Shown piece by piece: positions 10,089 through 18,584 of a DNA stretch of 64,000 nt. Within the stretch, counting starts at the first letter, position 1. Each line of letters starts with the position of its first letter. This stretch comes from Verrucomicrobiota bacterium JB023 (GTDB lineage Bacteria > Verrucomicrobiota > Verrucomicrobiia > Verrucomicrobiales > Akkermansiaceae): positions 1 to 64,000 of the forward strand of contig JAUTCR010000058.1 of NCBI GenBank assembly GCA_030673895.1, read 5' to 3'. The notes under the pieces are model-generated. The model ran no database searches and was not told the origin of the DNA. It saw only the letters and a list, made by a program, of their open reading frames with translations. The translations under genes were made by a program, and so were the position numbers.

Positions 10089-10152
10089 CTCTCCAGTGCC
10101 AGATGCGCCTATCGCGAAGGCGCGTCATTGGCCTGACAAATCGTTGATCTCA

Positions 10153-10189
10153 ATCCCCCGGCCGGCATCGGCTCGGGGGATTTTTTTTA
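10153..10189 (+). terminator. Intrinsic terminator of the beta-helix gene
   Basis: ATCCCCCG pairs with CGGGGGAT, with an inner GCCG-GCAT-CGGC stem and one bulged T, immediately followed by eight T residues. It lies 64 bp past the stop codon. Confidence 0.93.
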
Positions 10190-10260
10190 GGCCCCTACTA
10201 TCCGGTTTCTTCGAAGGAATAAGGCGAAAATGGCACTCCCCCGGATGAGGAATACACGTT

Positions 10261-11163
10261 ATGACGTCCACCTCCCGCACCCTTGATTCTCAGATGGCGA
10301 CCAACGGATCCAACTTTCACTTCATCTCCGGCCTTCCTCGTAGTGGCTCGACATTGACCGCAGCACTTCTCAGGCAGAACCCCCGCTTCCATGCCGGCAT
10401 GTCCAGCCCCGTGGCAGGGCTCTACGAGGGCATCGTGAACCAGGTCTCAGCCGGCTCGGAGCTGGCCACGATGGTTGACGGAGAGCAGCGCGCCCGCATC
10501 CTGCGCGGGCTCTTCGAAAGCTACTACGCAGAACGTAACGAACCGGTCATCTTCGACACCAATCGGGCGTGGACGGCCAAGCTAGCTGGCCTGATGACGC
10601 TCTTCCCAAAGGCCAAGCTCATCTGCCTGGTCCGTGATGTGGCGTGGATCATGGATTCGCTTGAGCGCCAATTTCAAAAGAACGCCTTCGAGAACACGCG
10701 CCTTTTCGGTCATCCCAGCCAGCGAGCGACAGTTTACACGCGCTTGGATTCGCTCGCCAGCCCGAGCGGCCTCGTGGGCTTCCCCTATCAAGCGCTGCGG
10801 GAAGCCTGCTACTCCAGCTTCGCCGACCGCATCGTCATTGTTGAGTATGAAATGCTCACTCAACGCCCGGCCGAGGTCCTGCAGCTCATCTATCAGTTTC
10901 TAGATGAAGAGCCCTTCACGCATGATTTCGACTCCCTCAGTTATGATGCTCCGGAGTTCGATGCCCAGCTGGGGATCGACGGGCTTCACCGGGTGCATCC
11001 GAAGGTGGCTCCCCGCCCGCGCCAATCAATCCTTCCGCCGGAGCTGTTCCAGAAGTTCGCCCAGCTCGCCTTCTGGCGGGAGCTCACCGATTCCAAGGCT
11101 TTTCGCATCACCTCAAAGGGCGACCAACACAGCCCCCAGCAGCACACTCTGCCAAGCAGCTAG
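10261..11163 (+). CDS. P-loop sulfotransferase family protein
   Basis: Predicted PAPS-dependent sulfotransferase of 300 aa, cytoplasmic (no signal peptide). The 5'-phosphosulfate loop is FISGLPRSGSTLTAALL at residues 21-37. The 3'-phosphate-binding region is AKLICLVRDVAWIMDSLERQF at about residues 119-139, with the conserved R and S. VEYEMLTQRPAEVLQLIYQFL is the C-terminal helix common in bacterial members. The acceptor (sugar, protein or small molecule) cannot be deduced. ATG 10261 is used; an alternative ATG at 10294 would drop 11 residues that lie before the P-loop strand. The gene follows a strong terminator and is convergent with the LamG-like gene 28 bp away, so it is probably monocistronic. 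Confidence 0.87.
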   Translation: MTSTSRTLDSQMATNGSNFHFISGLPRSGSTLTAALLRQNPRFHAGMSSPVAGLYEGIVNQVSAGSELATMVDGEQRARILRGLFESYYAERNEPVIFDTNRAWTAKLAGLMTLFPKAKLICLVRDVAWIMDSLERQFQKNAFENTRLFGHPSQRATVYTRLDSLASPSGLVGFPYQALREACYSSFADRIVIVEYEMLTQRPAEVLQLIYQFLDEEPFTHDFDSLSYDAPEFDAQLGIDGLHRVHPKVAPRPRQSILPPELFQKFAQLAFWRELTDSKAFRITSKGDQHSPQQHTLPSS

Positions 11164-11191
11164 GCAGAGAGAGGCCGAACAAGCCTTCGCT

Positions 11192-12085
11192 TCAGAAGCG
11201 CAGGTTGTAGCTTTCGCGAAGGCTCCGGGTCATCGCCTGCATCTCGGCATCGCTCAGCGGACGCTCGTAGATCAGGAAGCGGGCAATCTCGCCGTGGAAG
11301 GATTCTTTGCCCGGATGCTCGATGGCATCGCGTTCTTGCCCGATGGCCAACTTGGATGGATTGGCCTCCGGATTGACGGGCACTGTCTCGCTAGCCACTG
11401 GCGTGCTGTCATTGACGAAGAGTTCGAGGGAAACACGTCCCAGCCCGGAACCCATCCGTCCCGCGAGCAAATAAAACCGGTTTGTCTCCAGAGGCTTGTT
11501 CGTGACAACGAGCGGATTGAGCTCGGCGTGCCATAAGGAGGAGGCGTTCCCGGCATCCTCGGACGCTTCCGGCTTGAGACCGTTGCGCGTGCCCATCCAG
11601 AGGCGGTTGTCGTCCATCAGGTTCCCCCAGAACCCCTCGTAGGGAGGCCCGTTTCTCAAGTTTCCAAAGAAGGAGTTCACATCCTTCTTCCCCACCTGCT
11701 GGGGGTGCACCGCCATCACCGAGAACCAGGTGTAGCCTTGCCCAGTGATCAGGTGATCGAAGGCATCTTCCTCATGATTCACGAGCTCCTGCTCAGCGAA
11801 GACAAGGGCGTTCGAACCTCCGAGAGCGGCAAGATTCTTGGTGAGGGTTGGCCGACCGGACCCAGCAAGCTTCCGGCCCCGGTCTTGTTTGACGAAGTCG
11901 ACTGCAGAGCGGTTTGGCGCCTGGTTTCGCCAAACGGCGACCCGATCTCCGTCCTCGGTCACCACGCCTTGGTTTGCATTCAAATCGAGAATCAGCCCCT
12001 CGGCTACCGGGAGTTGCCCTTCATCGCCGAAAGCAGGAAGCCCCCAGATGGCGGCGAGAAGCAGTGAGGCCAGCGGTCTCTTCAT
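11192..12085 (-). CDS. Exported LamG / concanavalin-like domain protein
   Basis: Predicted extracytoplasmic carbohydrate- or surface-binding protein of 297 aa. The signal peptide is residues 1-20 (LLAAIWGLPAFG|DEG). The body is a single LamG/concanavalin-like jelly roll: LILDLNANQGVVTEDGDRVAVW at the front and FHGEIARFLIYERPLSDAEMQA at the end, the last a strong LamG signature. No catalytic motif is visible. It lies immediately downstream of the GH36-like gene on the same strand (27 bp gap), which suggests an operon and a role in binding the same glycan. No Shine-Dalgarno is evident. Confidence 0.82.
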   Translation of the reverse strand: MKRPLASLLLAAIWGLPAFGDEGQLPVAEGLILDLNANQGVVTEDGDRVAVWRNQAPNRSAVDFVKQDRGRKLAGSGRPTLTKNLAALGGSNALVFAEQELVNHEEDAFDHLITGQGYTWFSVMAVHPQQVGKKDVNSFFGNLRNGPPYEGFWGNLMDDNRLWMGTRNGLKPEASEDAGNASSLWHAELNPLVVTNKPLETNRFYLLAGRMGSGLGRVSLELFVNDSTPVASETVPVNPEANPSKLAIGQERDAIEHPGKESFHGEIARFLIYERPLSDAEMQAMTRSLRESYNLRF

Positions 12086-12112
12086 CTTAAACGCTTGTTG
12101 CGGGTGATTCTT

Positions 12113-14218
12113 TTACTGTCCGTTCGCTGGCTCTGCGGCGGCTTCCCTGCTGACCGTCAGCTCGAAGTCACGCTGACCTGAAGGCAGCCCGATCTGCCAA
12201 AAACCATTGCCGAGGGACTCTACTGGAAATTCTCCTGCGGTCGGTTGACCTTTCCCCGTCCAGATGATCAGCGGACCGCTTTCGACCATCTCGATGAAGA
12301 GCTCATCCGCAGTGGCCTGCACCTGCTTGACCGCGACGGGCGAGAGATATTTCTCCCGGGCCCCAATGACCGCCCAATCCTTCTTCACCGGAGCTAACAA
12401 CAAGAGGCTATCCGAAAACCCGGTCAAGGTCACGGAGTAGGAATCGTCCAAACGCTGGCCCTGCCCCTTTCGCCAATCGAAGATGACCAACCCTTCCGCA
12501 GGAACTTCCCACGCTCCCTCGTAGGGCTGCATCATCCCGGAGGCGTGCGGATAATCGGCGGGCGTCACCCGGGTCTCCACAGTCTGCTCACCGGGATGGA
12601 GAAGATTGTAAGCCACCACAGCCGCACAGCCATGATTCAATGGCGCGATCACTCGGAAAGCCTCTCCGCCCTGATAGACATCCATCATGACGGAATCCGG
12701 GAGAGGAAAACCCGGAGCAAGCGGGCGAAGAAGCTCGCCGTCCTCATAGGCCAGCGGCCGGATGAACGGTGCGTGGAAATCGGACGGATTGTCCGAGAGG
12801 TAAATCGGAGCCCCCGACATCGCCTTGGAGATGGCCATCAATTCCCCGGCATCCGGATCGGAAGAGTGAAACATATCATGGTCGGGCCAGACGGTCTGCC
12901 CTTGGAGCAGGGTGCAGACGTAGGACTGCTCGATGTGCGCCTTCGCCTTGGCAAGGTCATTCAGCTTGTAATCGATACTGACCCGGGAGACCGCGGAATG
13001 GCTGGTGCCCAGCACCTGGGGCGTCCCTTGGCTCATGCAATTGATCATGCCCTGGGGCATCTGCTTCTTGACCGACTCTTCCAAGGCCTTGGTCATCCAG
13101 GTATTGACCTGCACGCTACTCGCCACGTCCTTCTGCTTGTTATTGTAGAGAGACTGATTGTCGATCTTGACGAAATCGAAACCATCCTCGGCAACGGAGC
13201 CGATGAAGGCATCGTAGAAGCGCTGTGCGCCTGCCGCCGAGCGACCAGGCCCCAGATGTTTCCCAAAGGGGATGAAGTCTTCATTTAGCTCCCCGAGGTT
13301 GTTCTTCCGGTGAATGCCATTCCAGAGACCCATGTATGAGTGCCAGAGACCGAACCATTTGATCTTATCATCCTTGCGCATCGACAAGAGCGGGTCCCAT
13401 CCCTCGGGGAAGGTCCTTGGGTTCGGTTCGAAGCTTTTGAGAGCGAGCCCTTGCTGAATCTGGAAGCCGTCATCGACAAGAAACCAGCGAATGGGCAATC
13501 CGCTTTTCTCAATTGTCCGCGCGGCTTCGACCAACTTGTCGCTCGAGATATTTTTTCGGAAGTGCTCCCAAGAGCACCAGCCCAAGTATTCGAAGGCTTC
13601 AGGATAAGTCTTATTCATCCGCCAATCCGTAGCTCCCTCAAGCTCCTCGATGACGAGTTGCCATGCCTGCTGGAGGGAGCGATAGAGATTGGCATCCTTG
13701 GCCCAAGCTAGCAGGGGGACTTCGCCGCTCTCTGCTCCGTTCCCAAAATTGCCGAGCACGAGATCAAGCCGCCCATCCGGAGAGGTTTCCAGCCAGCTCA
13801 TGGTGGAGCCCTTGCTCAGGCTGAGGAGAGTCAAGTAGTCACCTGTCTCCAATTGGTAGAGAGCGAACATGCCCTCTGGCTGCGCTCCCTTGCCAATGGT
13901 GCTACAAGGATTCTTGGCAAAAGGCCCCGCGAACAGGGTCGACATGTCATTGTCGAACACAAACCAGGGAGTCATCTGATTGGCGAGCCGGGGCCACTTG
14001 AAGTTGGAGCCCAGTCCACCCGCAAAGTAAGCTCCGCGCTGAAAGGCCGGGAGCTCCAATTCCCGCCTCAGCAGGACGCCTTTTTCGTTTGGTTCGGCCT
14101 CTTCAAGAGTCTCGCGGATCAAGCCCCGCGCTCCATCCCCAAGCTCGATCGGCTTGTCGGCTAGGACGGGGCAGATAGTCGCAAAGAGAGCGGCGAGAAA
14201 AACAGCAAAGCACTTCAT
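12113..14218 (-). CDS. Exported raffinose-synthase/Sip1-type GH36-like enzyme
   Basis: Predicted alpha-galactoside-acting enzyme of the raffinose synthase / seed imbibition (Sip1) group. The signal peptide MKCFAVFLAALFATICPVLA begins at ATG 14218; the track start at 14287 adds 23 residues that would bury it, so I use 14218 (701 aa). Diagnostic motifs are LGWCSWEHF (about residue 212), WFLVDDGFQ (about 250), FVKIDNQS with the likely nucleophile Asp (about 350), and DHDMFHSSDPDAGELMAISKAMSGAPIYLSDNP (about 444-476), which is characteristic of this family. The bacterial members are usually alpha-galactosidases rather than true synthases; the exact activity is inference. It heads a probable two-gene unit with the LamG-like gene downstream. 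Confidence 0.87.
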   Translation of the reverse strand: MKCFAVFLAALFATICPVLADKPIELGDGARGLIRETLEEAEPNEKGVLLRRELELPAFQRGAYFAGGLGSNFKWPRLANQMTPWFVFDNDMSTLFAGPFAKNPCSTIGKGAQPEGMFALYQLETGDYLTLLSLSKGSTMSWLETSPDGRLDLVLGNFGNGAESGEVPLLAWAKDANLYRSLQQAWQLVIEELEGATDWRMNKTYPEAFEYLGWCSWEHFRKNISSDKLVEAARTIEKSGLPIRWFLVDDGFQIQQGLALKSFEPNPRTFPEGWDPLLSMRKDDKIKWFGLWHSYMGLWNGIHRKNNLGELNEDFIPFGKHLGPGRSAAGAQRFYDAFIGSVAEDGFDFVKIDNQSLYNNKQKDVASSVQVNTWMTKALEESVKKQMPQGMINCMSQGTPQVLGTSHSAVSRVSIDYKLNDLAKAKAHIEQSYVCTLLQGQTVWPDHDMFHSSDPDAGELMAISKAMSGAPIYLSDNPSDFHAPFIRPLAYEDGELLRPLAPGFPLPDSVMMDVYQGGEAFRVIAPLNHGCAAVVAYNLLHPGEQTVETRVTPADYPHASGMMQPYEGAWEVPAEGLVIFDWRKGQGQRLDDSYSVTLTGFSDSLLLLAPVKKDWAVIGAREKYLSPVAVKQVQATADELFIEMVESGPLIIWTGKGQPTAGEFPVESLGNGFWQIGLPSGQRDFELTVSREAAAEPANGQ

Positions 14219-14398
14219 TGCCCCACCATACGTCCTTAGGGCAGCCAATGTTAGCACGATCCCCTCTCTGGGAGTGAAATTGTCCACCCCTGTGTGGCTG
14301 ATGCCTTCTGCACCATGAGGAGAGCCGGGGCAAGCGAACGGGCTTCGCCCCCGTGCTGGCCGCTCGGGCCCAAGCTTGTTGGCTTCGATAGCCTGACC

Positions 14399-15499
14399 TC
14401 AGGCCGAGGGATCTGGCTTGGTGACCGGGGGCTCCGCCTCAGGCTCCAGAGCGATACCCATCTTCTTCGCCCTCTTCTTCCAGAGATCGCGGGCCATCTG
14501 CTGCATGTCCTCAATGTCATCGACCTCGTCCACAATCTCGGTGCCGAGAAGGGTCTCAATGACGTCTTCCAGCGTAATGATTCCGGAGAGAGCACCGAAT
14601 TCGTCCAAGGTGGCAGCGATATGGATTCGCTCCGCAATCATGGTATCGAAGAGGTCAGCCAGAGACTGGTCATTGGGCACGGTATGCAGCTTGCGGGAAA
14701 ATTCGCGCAGCGGCACATCCTCCTTGCCGTGCCCACTTGCTTGCAGGATCTCCACCTGCAGCACAAAGCCTTCGAGATCGTCGATGGTGTTTCCGTAGAT
14801 GGGAATGCGGGAAAAGGGCCGGTTGGAGTGCTTCTCCACGAACTCCCCCACGGTGCAGCTGCCCGGCACCGCGAAGACGACCGTGCTTGGCGTCGCCGCG
14901 TGACTGACCGCCGTATTGCGCAGGCCGAAGAGATTCTTCACGATCTGCCCCTCATTTTCCTCAATCGCTCCCTCCTGCTGGCCAATGTCGGCCATGGCGA
15001 TGAATTCCGCCCGGCTGTAGGCGCCCTTCTTCTCGCCGTGGGACATGCCACTGGTGATTTTCTCCGTGACCCAGATGATGGGCGCCATCGTGACAGTCAG
15101 ACCCTTCAACAGAGTGCCCACGATGCCTGCAAGCTGCTTCCAATAGACCGCGCCGAGGGTCTTGGGGATGATCTCCGAGAGGACGAGAATCAGAACAGTC
15201 AGGATGGCGGAGATGATCGCGGTCATGACTGGCTCCTCGCCAAAGACCTTGGTGGCCTGAGCGCCCACGCCCGCGGCACCGACGGTATGTGCGACCGTAT
15301 TGAGAATGAGGATGGCAGAGAGAGGGCGATTGATATCCTTCAAATGCTCGGTCCAGATCGCGGCATTCTTAGGGCGCTCAACCCGCTGGGTTTCAATATA
15401 AGGGCGCCTGATGCTGAGGAGCACGGCCTCGAAGACCGAGCAGAGAAATGAGAACAGCAGAGCAATGAGGAGATAGACAACGAGCAGGACGACATCCAT
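14399..15499 (-). CDS. CNNM-domain membrane protein with CBS pair (HlyC/CorC family)
   Basis: Predicted inner-membrane divalent cation transporter or regulator of the CNNM/CorB family. An N-terminal transmembrane unit (about residues 1-145) contains several hydrophobic segments, beginning MDVVLLVVYLLIALLFSFLC, with the family's ESVLLSI-like segment FEAVLLSI. A CBS pair follows (about residues 195-320), including SRIPIYGNTIDDLEGFV and GIITLEDVIETLLGTEIVDE, which is diagnostic. The C-terminal transporter-associated (CorC_HlyC) domain seems absent: the protein ends about 40 residues after the second CBS. Known homologues in bacteria export Mg2+ or Co2+; the ion here is not determinable. It stands between unrelated carbohydrate genes and is probably transcribed alone. 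Confidence 0.9.
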   Translation of the reverse strand: MDVVLLVVYLLIALLFSFLCSVFEAVLLSIRRPYIETQRVERPKNAAIWTEHLKDINRPLSAILILNTVAHTVGAAGVGAQATKVFGEEPVMTAIISAILTVLILVLSEIIPKTLGAVYWKQLAGIVGTLLKGLTVTMAPIIWVTEKITSGMSHGEKKGAYSRAEFIAMADIGQQEGAIEENEGQIVKNLFGLRNTAVSHAATPSTVVFAVPGSCTVGEFVEKHSNRPFSRIPIYGNTIDDLEGFVLQVEILQASGHGKEDVPLREFSRKLHTVPNDQSLADLFDTMIAERIHIAATLDEFGALSGIITLEDVIETLLGTEIVDEVDDIEDMQQMARDLWKKRAKKMGIALEPEAEPPVTKPDPSA

Positions 15500-15598
15500 G
15501 AGCCTTCAAAAAACGCTAGCTTACGCCAAACGAAAGCAAAATCGCGTGGAAGAAGACGATTTTGCCTCTCGCTCCCGCTCACTCCCCAGCCGGAGCCA

Positions 15599-18373
15599 TC
15601 ATTCGACCACGAGGCGAATGAACTTGCAGCCCTCTTCTAGCGCCACTCTGGCCTCTACCCATTCCACGTCCCCATCGGTCTCAAGCACGGTCTCGGTGAG
15701 GCCGGCACCGGGTCCCTGCCAGGCGTCGCCGTGGAGAGAAGGGCTCCATACCGCATGCACGGAGGCCCCGCTCCCCGCCCGGCGCTGGTAACGGACGGTG
15801 AAGTCGTCGCCATCTTCTTTACACACGAGGACGGGCTCATCCGGTTGGGTCGGATCCAGAAGGAGCGCCCACTCCTCCTCGTTGGTGAAGTGGTCGCCAT
15901 CGGCATTCCCCAGCGCCCCCGTGTCCACCCCATCCTCTCCGGCAGCAAATGCCAAGGATGCCCATTGCTCATAAGGAGAGGCCGCCTCTTCGATGTTGAT
16001 TGAATCAATGGCGGCATCAGCCGCATGCCACTGCAGCTGCTTGGAGCGAAACCGGATGAGAACCTCGTCCAGCCCCGCGAAGGGAGACAAGTCAACCGTC
16101 GCCGTGGACCAGGCCTCTTCACTGGACGCGTGCTGAGCCCTTGACAATTGATAGACATCCAAACTCCACGCCGCCCCATCGAAGACGTCCACCGCCAAGA
16201 AATCGATATAGGGACCGTACATGTGATAGTCGAAAGTCATGACCGGCTGAAGCACGCCGGAGAAGTCGAAGGCGCACTCGACCGCTGCTGTCTTGTAATA
16301 GGTTCCCCGCGAGTGGTTCTCGACATAGAGATACCAATCGCCCCCGGAAGCCGCCGAGGGCCCGGTATTGGCAGTCTCGGTGCCCCCGCTGTGGCGCGAC
16401 CAGTCGATGTCATCATCAACGGACTGGACCCAAGCCCCGAACCCGTCCTCGAAGTCCTCGCCATAAGGCAAGCGCTGCGGAGGTTCCTCGAGAACCAGGT
16501 TATCAATTGCGACATCAGACGCATGCCAAGTCATCTTCTTACTCCGGAATCTCAGGGTCACCCGAGGCAAGCCCGCGTAGGCCGACAGATCAACCACCGC
16601 CCGGGACCAGGGTGCCTCACTACTCTCGTGCTGCGCTCCTTGCTGGGTCCAGACCCCTTCAGTCCAAGCGGAGCCATCATGAACGTCCAACGCCAGATAG
16701 TCGATGTCGGGGCCATACAGATGATAGTCGAAGCCAAATCGCGCTCCAGCGACATTGCTGAGATCGAAAGGACACTCCAGCATCGTTGTTAGGTCCGGCG
16801 CGCCCGCCTCATGACCTTCGGCATAGAGATACCAGTTCCCGTCTGATGCAGAGCTCGGGCCCGTCCCGACTGTCGACGTCCCGAAGGTGCTACGAGACCA
16901 ATCGTAGTCATCATCAGTGGATTGCCTCCACCCTGCGAATCCGTCTTCAAAGCTCTCCTTGTAGGGCAAGCTCTGCGGGGCCGCTTCCGTCACGCTGAAG
17001 CGATAGCAGGAAAGACTCCGCGCAGGAATTGTCATTGCGAAGGTTGATCCGTCAATGGTGATCGATTGCCCGACTCCTTCAATTGCTCCCTCTTCCGTCC
17101 ACACCAATCCCTCGGCCGTTGCGCTAGTGAACGCCGCGTCGATAGCAAGGGGCACGGAGGAGTGCTCCACTTCCCCTTCATTAATCGCCCAGAAGATCAC
17201 CTCATCATTCTTCCGAAAAGCCATCGCATGCACTCCCTCAAGGCCTTGAAGCGAGGAAGGCAGATAACAGCTATCCTTCACCTCATTGGCGAAGTGCTTC
17301 ATGATGTAATAAGCCCGCAACTTTCTCCCCGTGCCACCCCAAGTGTAGTAGATGGGGCGAGTCTCCCGATTAATCCCCCGCGACCAGAGCTCGAAGAAGA
17401 TCTCCCCCTTCACCCCCGCTGCATACATGTGGCACTTCTCCACATATGCCGCAATGGGCGTCCCGATTGGCCGCTCTTCTCCAAATGTCGGGCCGCCGCC
17501 TCCATGACTGCTTTCATCGTTATAGAGTGGCTTGCCCAAGGAAGCCGCATTCTCGCTGATCCCCTCCCAGAGGGTATCATCATCCGTGCCGTAGTTGTGA
17601 TTGCAGAAGGACCAGTAAAGGTCCTCGGTTCCCAGGTCGCGCACTTGGTCGATGTATTTATTCCCTTGCGCAGTGCTCCAGAAGCCTTGATCCGAGATCA
17701 GCGGCACCGGCACCTCACGCGCATCCAATTCGCTCTTAAGCTTGTGGATGACATCGCGAGCTACGGGAGCAGTGACAAAGGTGGTCCACTCTTTGGCCAC
17801 CGAGAGCATGGAGATAGGCACCTCTTGCTCCGCCATGTACTCGACGTAATCGGCCAGAAAGACTCCATATTTTTCGGCATCAACCGTCTTGGTAGCGTAG
17901 TTGCAGCACCAGTCGGGCAGGTTGTTGTCGTTACCATAACCATCGTAGTCAGACCGTAAGGTCGCGAAAAAGAGAATGTCAGGATTGAGGGCCCGGATCG
18001 CCTGCATGGTCGTCACCTGCTTGTTGTAGAACGCCCAGTTCTTCTCTCCCTCGACCAATTCTTGATTCTTGTCGTACTGGACCCGGCAGACATTGAAAGC
18101 GATGTCGCGAAAGCCCCATTCAAGGATTTCATCCTTATTCGCCGCGTGCTGGATCGCTTTGGAGTTTCGCTCGATATCTCCTCCCATCATGTCGATGGAT
18201 TGACGGAGGTCAGTGACGCTGAGGTCAATGGATTGACCAGCGCAGAGGGCCGCGCCCATGAAGAGAAGCCAAATGGTGGCAATGCTTTGCCAGCGACTCG
18301 ATCCTTGCCGGATGATTGACGGATAGGAAGGGAGGCGGAAGAGACGTGACCTTGAGATGAGCGTTCGAGGCAT
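15599..18373 (-). CDS. Exported GH30-like glycoside hydrolase with two MAM domains
   Basis: Large exported enzyme (924 aa from ATG 18373; the track's first codon is a GTG just before it). The signal region is around residues 30-46. Residues 48-460 form a clan-A TIM-barrel of GH30 type: acid/base candidate E195 in LSVAKEW, nucleophile candidate E287 in LYNDESSHGGG, and a closing beta-sandwich with SCYRFSV. Two MAM-type modules follow at about 468-630 and 634-790, starting SLPYKESFEDGFAGW and RLPYGEDFEDGFGAW; they are clearly homologous to each other. A calcium-binding-like segment GNADGDHFTNEEEWALLLDP and a ~70-residue C-terminal beta module complete it. GH30 covers glucanases, xylanases and galactanases, so the substrate is open. 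GH39 or GH5 cannot be excluded. Confidence 0.75.
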   Translation of the reverse strand: MPRTLISRSRLFRLPSYPSIIRQGSSRWQSIATIWLLFMGAALCAGQSIDLSVTDLRQSIDMMGGDIERNSKAIQHAANKDEILEWGFRDIAFNVCRVQYDKNQELVEGEKNWAFYNKQVTTMQAIRALNPDILFFATLRSDYDGYGNDNNLPDWCCNYATKTVDAEKYGVFLADYVEYMAEQEVPISMLSVAKEWTTFVTAPVARDVIHKLKSELDAREVPVPLISDQGFWSTAQGNKYIDQVRDLGTEDLYWSFCNHNYGTDDDTLWEGISENAASLGKPLYNDESSHGGGGPTFGEERPIGTPIAAYVEKCHMYAAGVKGEIFFELWSRGINRETRPIYYTWGGTGRKLRAYYIMKHFANEVKDSCYLPSSLQGLEGVHAMAFRKNDEVIFWAINEGEVEHSSVPLAIDAAFTSATAEGLVWTEEGAIEGVGQSITIDGSTFAMTIPARSLSCYRFSVTEAAPQSLPYKESFEDGFAGWRQSTDDDYDWSRSTFGTSTVGTGPSSASDGNWYLYAEGHEAGAPDLTTMLECPFDLSNVAGARFGFDYHLYGPDIDYLALDVHDGSAWTEGVWTQQGAQHESSEAPWSRAVVDLSAYAGLPRVTLRFRSKKMTWHASDVAIDNLVLEEPPQRLPYGEDFEDGFGAWVQSVDDDIDWSRHSGGTETANTGPSAASGGDWYLYVENHSRGTYYKTAAVECAFDFSGVLQPVMTFDYHMYGPYIDFLAVDVFDGAAWSLDVYQLSRAQHASSEEAWSTATVDLSPFAGLDEVLIRFRSKQLQWHAADAAIDSINIEEAASPYEQWASLAFAAGEDGVDTGALGNADGDHFTNEEEWALLLDPTQPDEPVLVCKEDGDDFTVRYQRRAGSGASVHAVWSPSLHGDAWQGPGAGLTETVLETDGDVEWVEARVALEEGCKFIRLVVE

Positions 18374-18584
18374 CACCGCCCGCCAAGCAGTTCATCTGCC
18401 AAAATTGACACCCCGGCTTCCTATTATTCAAAATCGACTCAAACCTTCCTGATTCGTGCTGATTCTGGACACCGCTGCAGGTCAGGCCGAGGACGTTTTG
18501 GACCTCGAACCCATTGGGCGGTTTCGGTTGCCCGCCAGTCGTCGCGCATGCGAGAAGACGGACAACCTGAGCAAGAAGATGCCC

